Source of the DNA: Nymphaea colorata
Taxonomy: Eukaryota > Streptophyta > Magnoliopsida > Nymphaeales > Nymphaeaceae
Assembly (NCBI RefSeq): GCF_008831285.2
Contig: NC_045140.1
Span: forward strand, 23,950,131 to 24,014,130
Length of the DNA: 64,000 nt
Direction of reading: 5' to 3'
Below the pieces are notes generated by a model. The model was not told the DNA's origin and ran no database searches. It was given only the letters and a program-made list of their open reading frames with translations. The position numbers were made by a program, and so were the translations under genes. This document shows, piece after piece, positions 40,784 through 54,000 of this stretch. The first letter of the stretch is position 1. The number at the start of each line of letters is the position of its first letter.

Positions 40784-41122
40784 ACGTTAAAGTAAGCTTC
40801 AGATATCACAAGGAACCGTTTAGGAGACCGCACAACGTGGGCTGAGTACCAGGAAAACACCAAAAAGCTTCTATCATGGTGATTTTTAAACTGGGTTTCT
40901 GTTATTGTTATAACTTTATATGAACAAGCTATTATGAATCTGGGTGGCATGTTGAAAGCATCTGCACCCTTGCTCATGTGAAATCAAATTTAGTGCATCT
41001 GCATCCTTTTTACTTCTTTTAGTTTGATGGCACAACATCCGGCCAACAAAGCCCTGTGTGACTCTATGGTTTCCAGACTCAGAATTTGGCCGGTGATGAT
41101 TCACCATGAGTTGTAAAAGAAA

Positions 41123-41311
41123 TCAACAAACCCAAGATGATTTAGTGTAGTATTTGTTCTTGGCCTTGACAATGTACCTCAGCCACATAAAAGCTCTAAA
41201 CACATTGACAAATGGCACCTTACTATCCTTCCTTAGCTTCTCAGTAACCACATTTTTTTTTGGGAAATTATGGAGGAAAGATAACCTAAAGAGGCCAAAG
41301 CCCCTCTTCAT
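41123..41311 (-). CDS. Possible small basic protein, 62 aa, unrecognised
   Basis: A minus-strand frame from ATG at 41311 to a stop at 41123 encodes a Lys/Arg-rich peptide. It contains KKNVVTEKLRKDSKVPFVNV, followed by an amphipathic stretch with FRAFMWLRYIVKAKNKYYTK. The composition is more protein-like than the neighbouring chance frames, but there is no recognised domain, no clear promoter and no splice evidence. It could be a chance frame or a relic exon. Confidence 0.25.
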   Translation of the reverse strand: MKRGFGLFRLSFLHNFPKKNVVTEKLRKDSKVPFVNVFRAFMWLRYIVKAKNKYYTKSSWVC

Positions 41312-43426
41312 TTCCTTTGCCCCTTCAGGACTTCGGTGGGAAGCGGGTGTAGCACTGATAGAACCGGAAGCGCCCCTTGTTTCAAAGAGAGGAGGATTGG
41401 TTATTCACATTTCATTTGATGGTCAGAAGTGAATTGAAAGCTAAGCAATAGTAATTCTAAAGATCTCTCGGAGAAAAAATAGAGATGTCTCCTATGTTAC
41501 CCGTAATATGTGGAATGAAAGTATCGACGTAATTTCATAGAATCATTCGGTCTGAGTGCTACATGAAGAACATAAGCCAGATGATGGAATGGAGAGACCT
41601 AAGATGTAGAAGATGGTAGCATAAGTGATTCGACAGATTTGGATTCCTATATATCCACTCATGTGGTACTTCATCATACGATTCATATAAGATCCATTTG
41701 TCTAGATATCATCATCTACATCCAGAAAGCCCTATGCTTTGGGAGTGTTACACACCGTTTGTAGTTTATAAAAGTAGCATCAATGAAAATCAAACTTTTC
41801 TTGGCATATGAGATTATGCCATTTGTATATTAATAACCATGTGAGAGACTCCTACAAAGACAAATGCACTAAACTACTTTTAGAAAACTAAAAATTAAGC
41901 AGGAAAGCTCAGTTGTTAAAAACATACCTAACTCTTAAATATCTTTCAAAAACACATGTTACTTGCCTTAACAGTCCCTTAAAAAAAAATTAACAATTAG
42001 GGTAAGTGGTAGTAAAGCCATAGACAACAAAATGCCGGCATCAAAACTTGATTTAGGACCTTGAACTTAAAAAATTATAAACTCATTTTTAATACCTGTT
42101 TACCATGCGTAATTCTGCCGTACTATTTAATTTTACGAGATATTATTCCTTTTCATTTTTTATTCTAAAGTGCTTCTTAAAAGGTGCCTAACTTTTTATA
42201 CGAAGACATGCTATAAATTTCCAATAAAAAAAAAAATCAAGGTACAACTTTCCTTTTTTTTTTTGCTGAATTGTGTATGTTAATTAATCAAGAAATAAAA
42301 TCTAAAATATTAGACATCAGTATGTTTATATTTCATTCTCTTGTTATATACACATTGTTATATATGTGTGTGTCTATTCTGGAGCACCACAAGTATAAGT
42401 TTGACTGCATGTCCCTTGATATAAAAGCCAATGCTTTCACTCGATTTAACGATGCAAATCATTTTAGAACACTTTTATTTCAAAACCATGTATCACGCTT
42501 GGCCCTGCCCAATTAAAATAAAAAATATTTTTAAAATATAAAATAAAAGTTTTAATATAAAATATATTTTTAATAATAAAATATATATTATTAATAAAAT
42601 AAAAATAATATTAAAAACTTATCTGGTCTAATCGAGTCTCATTGGACCGATTGGACCGACTCGAGCTGGTCAGGACCAAATTTTTCAGACTCAAACCTAG
42701 GCCCAATCAAGAGTACCCGGTACTTGACCCGATGCCCACCTTAACATACATCTAATGTTTAGACTATCAAATATTGAGACGTGGACTTTTATGCAAGAAT
42801 GATGTGATTGATTTAAAAAAAAAAAATTTATAAAGAATGTAAATCACAATCCATAAACTAACTTTTAAAAATGATGAACTGATGAAGATGGTTTTGAGGT
42901 TGGGCATATTGCTTTCGCTAACCGAAACATCTAATTTCGTTTCTCTTTGTGAATGCTCTTTATTTTATATTTAGTAATTAGCTAGTGCAGAGATGCAAAG
43001 AGTCGTTTTAGATGTTTTTATCAATTATGCAGCCCTAAGTATCTTATGTACATATTTCAGCGTTTTTGGCTTCTCATTAACCTAATTATATAGCTTTGTA
43101 AAAACTATTAAAAGTTATAAGAAACCAAACAAAAGTTCAATATTTAGTTTACCTTTTTATGAGCCAGCAGCGGTAACGTTGTTAATTTCTAAAGCTTTAT
43201 AAAATTATTCTATACGTCCGATTTGCATGCATAATTTTTTTTAGACATATAATTTTAATGTTTTTAGTTCATTTGTGCAATTTGTTTTATAAAAAACAAT
43301 GTTCATAATGCAAGATGAGTTAGGAGGCACAATTAGAGGATTCACGGATAGCCCATACCTATAGGCCAAATTCTCAATTTCATCTCTTTCTTTATTAGTT
43401 GAACTCTCTTTCTTTATGGGTTGAAC

Positions 43427-43520
<94 letters not shown>
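43427..43520. repeat. (CA)n(TA)n compound microsatellite
   Basis: About 11 CA units are followed by about 36 TA units. The array directly abuts the MITE-like element that begins at 43521. Confidence 0.95.
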
Positions 43521-43525
<5 letters not shown>

Positions 43526-43777
43526 GAAGTTGGTAAAAACCAAACACTTAGGTTAAGGATAAACTTGTACTAAGTTGATCTTTGTTAAACTTTAATGGTG
43601 TTTTTATAATAAAAAAACGGCCCCTATAGCTGGACAGTAAAAAAATCAACACTTTTCATTAAAACAACTGGAATCAATGCATATTTTAAGATGTTTATAT
43701 TGTATTTAAAATAGTTTTTTAATAAAAAATCAAAGGGCCTGGTTTACCTAAGTATTGGTTTTTACCAACTTCTCTTT
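43521..43777. mobile_element. MITE-like element with about 35-bp terminal inverted repeats
   Basis: The left end reads AAAGAGAAGTTGGTAAAAAC and the right end is its reverse complement, GTTTTTACCAACTTCTCTTT. The inverted match continues inward (CCAA, ACTTAGGT) to about 35 bp with one or two differences. The element is about 257 bp, AT-rich, non-coding, and is bounded by TA repeats on both sides, consistent with insertion at a TA target. The superfamily cannot be named from the sequence alone. Confidence 0.75.
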
Positions 43778-44706
43778 CATATATATAATACATATATATA
43801 TATATGTATATATATACTTTAACAAGAAAAATCATGCATTTTTTAAAAGAAAAAAGATTTAATGTACTTTGGATGGGTCAGAGTCCGGCTTGATGCGAAA
43901 CGTGTGAGAATATCAGTGTCAAATAATTGAAGTGTCGACATGTGTATAAAGACAAATTTGCCACGTCCATGTGAATTAGTGGCTGTGATGCTAAGGTCAG
44001 ATATAACTACGTAAACCCACATGACCGTTAGGAGGTTGTTTGATTGCTATTCCTGGAACGCTGGGAACGGAGGTTCCGGTCCTTCCTTTCTAAGGTACTG
44101 CTCCATATCACATGCCAATTCGGGTCACTGGTGCATTGCAGCGGCGGTACGAACGCAGTCTGCACTAAGTAAGCTTTTTACAAGTTCATCGCATTTACCC
44201 GTTTGTGTGGAAAATAATCCGGAGTTGTTTTACACGTTCCAGTAGCTCTAGCTCACTCATTACACGGAATTCACAGTACAAGGAACGCATGCGTCCCTGG
44301 AACACCACGTTCCCTGCAATTGAACAGCCATGGCCCATGGTAGAGTTGGCCAGTTGATTTCTTGTTTCGAGTATAAGAAAGATTTGCCACGACTTTTAGC
44401 CGTTTTCTATGTATTAATATTTGTAACTTGGACCTTCATGGTTCAGTGGTTGATTATGTTTAAGACGACCTGATGACGTCTGCAAATGGATCATTTTTGC
44501 AAATCAAACCAAAACCAATTTCTTGTGCACTCCAACAATATCGATGCCAAAACTAATGGGCCATCACCTTCAATCAACGGCATGGAGATTTTTTTTTGTC
44601 AAAAATGTTTTCATATGATCCAAGTCATACACTTAGGGGTCGTGTAACAGTGAGAACAATATATTAGAAAAGATTAGTAGAACACTTGTTCAAGTATGAT
44701 ACAAAT

Positions 44707-44821
44707 GTATCACAAATTTGAGATGAATTCATGAAATACTCACAAGGTATTCTCTTAATGGCTGTATCACAAATTTGGGATGGATTCATGAAATACTCAG
44801 AAGGTGTCCTCGTTAATGGCT
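44707..44821. repeat. Imperfect tandem duplication of about 57 bp
   Basis: Two adjoining copies begin GTATCACAAATTTGAGATGA and GTATCACAAATTTGGGATGG and both end TTAATGGCT. Confidence 0.85.
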
Positions 44822-45180
44822 GTTTGGCATGAGAAATATGATGCAATTGTTTCATGAATCTTATTGAGATAGAATAATCATAAAACACTTGTTCAAATGG
44901 TTCCAAAATTTTAGGCTAACTTTATAAAACAATCACACATTGTTCTTCACGCCAAACGGGTTCTTGATGTATCCCCTTCGACATCGTTTAAGACCACTGG
45001 TTCATTGGAATCGACCGCTTATTTTGGCACCATATGCTCAACGTTTTGTCATAGAATATAATTCGATCTCAGTGTGCTCGTGAGGAAGGATCCGTCGCTC
45101 TTACTCAACCAACTTAACCGTGCTCTTTAGTACTCTACTGTGGAAGAAGTATCTGATAGTGCTCGTCATATGTGTACTAT

Positions 45181-45286
45181 TATATACGTACGTAACGTAC
45201 CCACCTAACATATATATACTATTATATACGTATTATATACGTACGTAACGTACCCACCTAACATATATATACTATTATATACGTAT
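45181..45286. repeat. Tandem 53-bp duplication
   Basis: The unit beginning TATATACGTACGTAACGTAC and ending ATTATATACGTAT is present twice in a row without visible mismatch. It is followed by a GA microsatellite. Confidence 0.9.
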
Positions 45287-45362
45287 CGAGAGAGAGAGAG
45301 AGAGAGAGTAAAGAAGAAGAAGAAGAAGAAAGAAGAAAGAAGAAAGAAGATAAAAGCAGCGG

Positions 45363-45368
45363 TTTATT
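45363..45368 (-). terminator. Poly(A) signal AATAAA of the Pro/His/Gly-rich gene
   Basis: TTTATT on the plus strand reads AATAAA on the minus strand, about 100 bases after the stop codon of the gene at 45468-45701. The same context (TTTATTAATA) is kept in the duplicated copy near 48887. Confidence 0.6.
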
Positions 45369-45467
45369 AATAGAGGTAGATACTTAGGATGGACGCCGTG
45401 CAGGCTTTGTTACAGAGAGATGAGGATCATCAGCTGCTTGCTTTGGTAGCGGGACGCAGGTGCGTTT

Positions 45468-45701
45468 TCAACAGTGAGGGTGATGACCGTGTGGGCCTCC
45501 GTGGGGGCCGGGAGGTCCGCCATGGTGCGGTTCAGGGTGGGGAGGACCGTGGTGGGGAGGACCATGTGGCTCGGGATGAGGCGGACCATGGTGAGGAGGA
45601 CCATGGTGAGGGGGTCCTCCATGCGGTGGACCGTGTGGTTCAGGGTGCGGCGGACCGTGGTGGGGAGGCCCGTGGTGGTCTGGTGGCGGTGGATGCCCCA
45701 T
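45468..45701 (-). CDS. Pro/His/Gly-rich short protein, 77 aa
   Basis: The minus-strand frame begins MGHPPPPDHHGPPHHGPPHP and ends GGPHGHHPHC. It consists almost entirely of repeats of the type HHGPP, HPEPHGPP and HGGPP; Pro, His and Gly make up most residues and there is no hydrophobic segment or signal peptide. The single Cys is the last residue. A good TATA box lies 72-81 bases upstream of the ATG and an AATAAA lies downstream, so a complete short single-exon gene is plausible. Plants have several poorly studied His/Pro-rich small proteins, and the many histidines could bind metal ions; that role is inference. A GC-rich frame on the opposite strand (45389-45739) is taken as its shadow, because the repeat logic and signals favour the minus strand. 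A decayed relative lies at 48932-49342. Confidence 0.7.
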   Translation of the reverse strand: MGHPPPPDHHGPPHHGPPHPEPHGPPHGGPPHHGPPHHGPPHPEPHGPPHHGPPHPEPHHGGPPGPHGGPHGHHPHC

Positions 45702-45772
45702 TCTGCTGCTCCTCCTTTTTCCTAACTCCTCTCCTGTAAATCCCTCCCTCCCTCCATGGAACTAGAAGCTGG

Positions 45773-45782
45773 TCCTTTTATA
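45773..45782 (-). promoter_or_regulatory. TATA box of the Pro/His/Gly-rich gene
   Basis: The minus strand reads CTATAAAAGG here, a near-ideal plant TATA box. A transcription start about 30 bases downstream would give a 5' UTR of about 40-45 bases before the ATG at 45701. Confidence 0.7.
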
Positions 45783-48057
<2,275 letters not shown>

Positions 48058-48136
48058 TGCTCTACTAAATTTGAGTATTTTAAAATAAGTGCCCCTCCAG
48101 CCAATTTTTCTCGGCCACTGATTGTAACCCCATAGT

Positions 48137-48931
48137 TCAAGGAACATAAGCATTCCTGAAAGGCCGTGTTCCATGCAATGGAACAAACTCTGTTGGAGTT
48201 GCATTATTTGCTCCATAGAGGAGATCTTTAGCTGCTTTCTAAGTATTTGTAATGTGGACAATCACATTTCAGTGGTGTTTTTTTTTTTTTTTTTTAAGAT
48301 GATAAGGTGTGCAGGTAGAGCGTTCTGGTACCTTCAATCAATCCATAACCATATATATATATATTGTGATGATAGATTTCATGGCTGAGGCCAATCACTT
48401 TCAATCAAATGGAGCTTATTCAAGAAATATTCCCATCTCAAATCAGATGTTACGTGTGGGTGGTCACCTTGTGCGGTGTAGAAGCCTCAAAAGATCTTGG
48501 GATCGATTTGCAAGATGAATTCTGGTCTGCTTTGGCTCATGTGTGATTCAATGGTTCAATATGAACACCAATAGTTTACTTGGGAATGTTCAGTTATATC
48601 ACTTCAATCAAAACGACATCAAATCGACGAACAGCTGATTCTAATAAAGATCGACTTTTCTTGTTTAAAATTACGCAAGTCCTATTACAGAAATTATTTG
48701 CAGTCCCCGTAAACTCGCTATTTTCGTAAGTGTTGTTCCCTTGTGGCAGGATCCATCGCTGTTGCCCAGCCAAATCAACTTTTGTTGTGTCAAGAAGTAT
48801 CTGATGGTGTTCCTACACTCGTATTATTATACACGCCAACCAGAGATGAAGAAGAAGGAGAAAAAGAAGAAGAAGCAGCAGCAGTTTATTAATACAGGTA
48901 GGTATTTAGGATGAACAGCGCGCAGGCTTTG
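48137..48931. repeat. Copy B of the segmental duplication
   Basis: The stretch matches 44275-45460 in the same orientation and order, with indels; copy A is longer because of its internal tandem repeats. The copies share the end TTTATTAATA...GGTATTTAGGATGAACAG and CAGGCTTTGTTACAGAGA, which in copy A is the 3' UTR of the Pro/His/Gly-rich gene. Confidence 0.7.
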
Positions 48932-49342
48932 TTACAGAGAGAGAGAGGGATCAGCTGCTTGCTCTGGTGGTGGGATGGAAGAAGGTGCTATTCTATCAGT
49001 GACATGTACTCCTGAAGGCTTGGCAAGGATGTTATCGGTGCCTTGGCAAGGAGGTGGGCGACCATTGCACTCCTCAAGGCTTGGAGGACCATGGTGTCGC
49101 CGGCGGAGCCAAAGAGGGGTTGGCACGGGCCCTAGCACTCCCTAAAATAAATAAATAAGTATATATATATTATATATAATTTTATAAAAATTAAAAAAAT
49201 GATATTTTGACTTCTGTCAAAAATTTGAAACCATAATTCGTTCGGCCCTCGTGAAAAATTCATACCTCAGGACCATGTGTGGGTGTGAATGACCGTGGTG
49301 GTGGTGGGGAGGCTCGTGTTTGTCTGCTGGTTCGCGCTCCAT
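48932..49342 (-). pseudogene. Decayed relative of the Pro/His/Gly-rich gene
   Basis: On the minus strand an ATG at 49342 opens a short frame starting MEREPADKHEPPHHHHGHSH. It contains PHMVLR and then meets a fair donor (GTATGA at 49265-49260). An acceptor (TTTATTTTAG) lies near 49145-49136, but joining these gives a stop after two codons. Another frame downstream (49138-48932) has HHGPPSLEE. The 3' flank is homologous to that of the gene at 45468-45701. It is either a pseudogene or a very short diverged gene. Confidence 0.5.
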
Positions 49343-50170
49343 ATAGACTTTTTCAAGTTTTTTTGAAAAATTATACTTTTTACAAAATTCACAACTGATA
49401 CATCTTAATTCTGAAAAGGTTGGATAAATAAAATTTTCTTTGAAAAGTTTCATATTAATTCTGTTTTTCCTTTTGCACATCCTGCTGGTGTGATCAATTT
49501 TCATGGGACTTAATTCCAAGGGGAAGGCAAAGGGCCGTGGCGATATTGAGAAAAGAGAGAAATACATATATCAATTTTCGGTACATCGTCAATGATTCTC
49601 TTAAAAACTGTTTTGTGTCACTGATGTCATAAACTCTTTATGTGTCACTAATAGTACCCTTAAAAGCTATTGGCACGTCACTAGAAGTTTTGAAGTTTTA
49701 TAAAATATTATTGGTTTCAAATATATGCGAACATCAAACCGACGTGTATAAAGTTGACGGTTTGATAACTAAGTTGAACTGCCATCAAAGACTTCGGATC
49801 AGCCTAAGCACGAACCCAACTTTGTGAAGCCTTGAGTTGGGCTGGCACAACCCAATGCCCAAACCTTAGTTTAGCCTCCTATAAAAATTTTAGATTCACT
49901 CATGGTTAGCTCTATAAACCAACACAATCAGATAATAATTATAGAATTTTATACCCCCAAGCTAGTGACACATTACTTCAAAATTTTGAAAATTATCATT
50001 TGAGCTTCGATAAAATTTTTGAAAAAGATAGTTTAGGCTAGGGGTCGGAAAAAGGTACCTGGGTAGTTGGGTACTCAACTCGTGATGAGCCGAACTTGGG
50101 CTGGTTATTTGACACCCGAGCAAGTCCGATTAAAAAATTTGCCAGGCCCAATTGGCCTGAGTCGGGTATT

Positions 50171-50226
<56 letters not shown>

Positions 50227-50487
50227 CTCATCTCTTCACATTTTTTATTTTATTAAAGTTGACTATTGAATCCGATCCAATAACTAAGTGGGCTAGGGTT
50301 GAACCACAACCAAAGACTTCGGGTCTTCGGGTCAGCGAGTGTACAAGCTCTTAGTTTAGCCTCTATAAAAATTTTAGATTCACCTCTGATTAGCCCTATG
50401 AAGCGAAGCAATCAACAAAATTTTATACCGCCAAGCTAGTGACACAGTAATTCAACATTTTGGGATTCCTAATGTAACAAACTAAGT

Positions 50488-50520
<33 letters not shown>

Positions 50521-50830
50521 TTATCTTGAAAAAAAAGCGTCTCCTATCTCAGTGACGTATCCATAAGAAAAAGTTTCAAATTTATCATTAAGGACCATCT
50601 TTTTCTCTGGTATTTCAGAAAGGGGGTCGGGCCGTTATGGCTGTGAGCCTGTGACTGTTGATTGAGCACAATGAACGGCTTGTATTAACGGAGTCCAAAT
50701 TTTTGTCACTGTAGTCAAATCAATCGCCTGATCCGCTCTTTGGAAAGGACCTTTCTGTCGGATCAGTAAGGGTGTCCAGACAAAGGGTCGTTGCCTTCTC
50801 CTCCAGGTATTTTCCCGCGGTGATCGACGG
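49343..50830. other. Spacer with a pair of direct repeats and TA runs
   Basis: A block at about 49775-49990 recurs in the same orientation at about 50298-50465. Shared phrases are CAAAGACTTCGG, TATAAAAATTTTAGATTCAC and CCAAGCTAGTGACACA. Between the copies lie GGTACCTGGGTAGTTGGGTA, CAGGCCCAATTGGCCTGAGT and a TA run (50175-50222); after the second copy is another TA run (50488-50517). No gene is recognised. Confidence 0.7.
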
Positions 50831-51008
50831 TGGGTATCGAGTGTTACGGCCACAGCTCAGAGACAGGAAGAGGAGGAAGAAGATTACGCTTGGAGATTCA
50901 GTGGGTGGTTGTTGGTTGAGCAATTAAGCATATAATTTTTGAGCCTACGTCTTTGATTCACCGATTTGACTCCGTCCCGTGGAAGGGAAAAGGTGAAGGG
51001 GCAGCGCG
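50831..51008 (+). promoter_or_regulatory. Promoter and 5' UTR of the RING-H2 gene
   Basis: This is the sequence just before the ATG at 51009, including AGGAAGAGGAGGAAGAAG and a GC-richer stretch near the start codon. No clear TATA box was found, so the exact start of transcription is not known. Confidence 0.4.
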
Positions 51009-54000
51009 ATGGGATCGAGCAGCAGTCGGCTCGGTGGTTGTTCTCGTCGTCGCCCCTCCCGCTTCCGGGCCCATCGAAGAAGCCGTGCCATCGCTCCTCC
51101 CACGCACTCCTCCCTCGCTTCTGCTTCTTCCTCTCCCACTTTTCCTCTTCCGGAGGTAAGCGTAATGCCAACCTTCTCTCTCTCTCTCTCTCTCTTTCTG
51201 AGACCAATTTCTATCCTTGCTTGCTTGTCATATCCTTGATTGGTTTGCTGTGGTCAATTTGTTATTGTTGGTCTTTGTTGAATTATGAGTTCATGTGCTC
51301 TGATAGTGGTTGATTGTGCTTGTTTTAGGTGAGTCCGGTGCACACGTCCCTGAATTCTGAAAAGAATTTTTTCCCTTTGTCCTTTTTCAATTTAGGAGAT
51401 CTAAAATCGTAACTCGTCACTCTGCTTAGTAAAGTCTTGCTATTAACAATTGATACGGATTACTGTGGAGACGAGCTCTACCGACCTTTGTGGGCTACAT
51501 AAAGAAGGGTTTTTTGCGGCAGCGGACCTTTTGCTAATTTAATGATTTTGAGCTATTTGTTCTGTTTAGTTCATTAGAAGATATTTGATCTTTTATCATA
51601 TTGCTTCTACTTTTCCATGGTTTCTCCTTCCACGGGAAGGATTATCTTTACCGTATTTCCACTTTTTAAAAGAAATAAGGCCATGAATTTCTTCTGCTTG
51701 TTATGGAAAAGGTTGCCAATGAGTCTTGCAAAAGCAATGCTAGTGAATTTCATTTTCTACAGCAGATTTTTCCTTCATTGGAGTTCTTAAACCAACAATT
51801 CGTTCTCTCTGATATATGAATGGATTAGATGGGAACCATGATGTTCTTTCTTCGATTTATTCAGTTGTCGTGATTCAGCGATTCCTCTGTCTCAACTTAA
51901 ACGGACGGTGGTGGACAACTTTTTTTCTTCCTGTTTGAATATCCATATAGGAGCCTGGTCTAGCAACTGATGCATAACAAGATAAATGTGATTTATGTGC
52001 TTATCCAAGTTCGTTTGCTCTTATAGTAATATCAAGGGTGGTTCTTCTGATCCTCTGTTTCCATTATATACTTTTCTCTCCTCGTAAGAAGATTGGGAAA
52101 TAAAAGCTGTCAGTAACTTCTTGAGTTTCCGCAGTACTTTTTCCCTTGGTTCTTGTTTCTTAAGTACACAAACTTATTTAATGAACTTCTTTGTTTATGA
52201 GTGCAAAAGATGTAGATCTGATCTTTTTCCCCTAAATCTCTTTGAAGATCTCCAAAGGGTAATTATCATGCGATTGTACATGTCTGGGATTCAAGATTCG
52301 ATTTGATTTGACCTTGAGTTTAGGAACAGGATTTATTTTAAATGAATCTCCAATCTACAGATGGAACATCATTCAGCTAACGTGTTAGAAACCAGTGTTG
52401 GACCTCATCGTACAACCAGCGGCCATTGCTGCTTGAACCTTGTGGAGTCCTCAGTCATTCTTACTTCTGCTGATAGTGCCACATCCAGGAAGGAAAAAGG
52501 CACACCTCTTCAAGCCGGTAATGGTACCACTGAAACTCTTGCTGTGGGTTACGGTTCAAGAAATTTTGAATCAAAGGATAAAGAAGCTTGGGTTTCTGAA
52601 ACAAAGGAAACTTTGATTCCTTATCAGGACCTTGCTACTGATGGATTGGCAAAGTATGATTTCAAGAGGTCCTGTGATATTGCTAGTACTTCCACTGAGC
52701 TGCAGCCACAGGACTCAAAATCTGTGAAAGAGAAGTCCAACACTTGTGCATCATTGCAGGATGATTGTGCGAAGGTGTTAACTGTTTCAGATCTTCGTGC
52801 TGATGCTTTGTGTGAGAGAAATTTTCCTCTTCCAGATCATAATCGTTCTTTCTCATTTGTAAATTGCGTGTCACCACTTAGAAATTCAATAGATGGTTCT
52901 GTGGGTGCACAGACTTCTGGTTCAACTTCTGAACCAGTGGGTTGTAGTTCCCTTAGTTGGGAGTTTGAATGTGAAGACTCTATTCAAGAAAGACAGAATC
53001 CTGACTCTTCCATCCCTCTTGAGCAAAGAGAACAGAGGAATAGGACTGCACTTCATGTTGATATTCTTAGCATCTCGTCTGGCACTGTGTCTAGTGCTGC
53101 ACAAGAAGTATATAACAGGGAAGCAAGAAGAACCAGTAGGAGACTAATTTGGGATGCTTTTTCAAGACACAGCTCCAGAAGGCCTAGTACCTCTACGACT
53201 ATATTGCCTCCAGCTGAGGAAAATGATGAACTTGTAACTCAGGACAGATGGACTCTCGGTTTTGGTGGCGACCTTCTTGACAGTGGGAGTGATTTTAGAT
53301 ATCCAAGTAACAGAGGTGATAGAGCATCTGAAAGATGGTGGCGGCCTAGACCGGAGGTGCTTTTCTGTTGTTAACTTCCTGCTTGAGGCTGGAAAAAATC
53401 TTGACTGGAATTTCTGAACTTAAAATCTTGACATTTTGACTATTTGATGCTTTCCTTATCTGAAATTAGGGCTTGGATTTGGACTCTAAAAGTTGGTAGA
53501 AGATTCCTATTGTAAAAACAGATTTCCTAATTCCTGGTGACTTGTCTTGGACGTGATTTTCATTTTGCCTTTCACGTGTAAGATATGTGTGACTGCAGGT
53601 GTGGCCCTTAGAGAAGAATGAGAATAATGAGCCAAACAGTTCGTCCATGTATTGTGCATCTGGCCTCCATGAGAATGGCACTTGCTCATGTGAGAGTTTC
53701 TTGATGGAAGATACTGGTACCCGTGCAAGCATCTCTCGCATAGTAATGCTTGCCGAGGCATTATTTGAGGTAATCTTATGGTATCTCTTCTATTAAATTT
53801 ACTTTCTGAAGAATCTTTGAAGCACATATCTTGTTCCCTTGTATGATGTAAGCCTGCTGCTGATGTATATCTTAAGCTTATATAACAGCTGATTTTCATT
53901 AACATGCCAAGCTTTGCTTGAGTTATGCCTTTTAAAATTTATGCTGGCAGTGCACATGTACATATGAATACAGAAATATCTCTACATGGCATGGTTTTAC

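Larger units (their letters stand above)
40395..43420. other. HPAT promoter side and AT-rich spacer
   Basis: The first 150-200 bases are the probable HPAT 5' UTR and promoter. A tandem 40-bp repeat lies at 40704-40783. One minus-strand frame at 41123-41311 looks somewhat gene-like and is listed separately. The segment 42490-42620 is almost only A and T. The segment 42630-42740 has GACCGACTCGAGCTGG and GGTACTTGACCCGATGCCC phrases of the kind seen in dispersed plant repeats. Confidence 0.6.
43778..45467. other. Spacer with copy A of a segmental duplication and tandem repeats
   Basis: From about 44275 to the gene at 45468 the sequence is collinear with 48137-48990. Shared landmarks are CAAGGAACG/CAAGGAACA, TTCAATCAA, AAGAAGTATCTGATAGTG and GCGCAGG/GTGCAGGCTTTGTTACAGAGA. 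Within copy A there is a tandem duplication of about 57 bp at 44707-44821 and another of 53 bp at 45181-45286. A GA/GAA-rich run follows at about 45289-45350. Confidence 0.7.

Noticed and set aside
45389-45739. Plus-strand frame of 116 aa rich in Gly, Asp and His opposite the Pro/His/Gly gene
   Set aside because: It is explained as the antisense shadow of the repeat codons. The TATA box and AATAAA are oriented for the minus strand.
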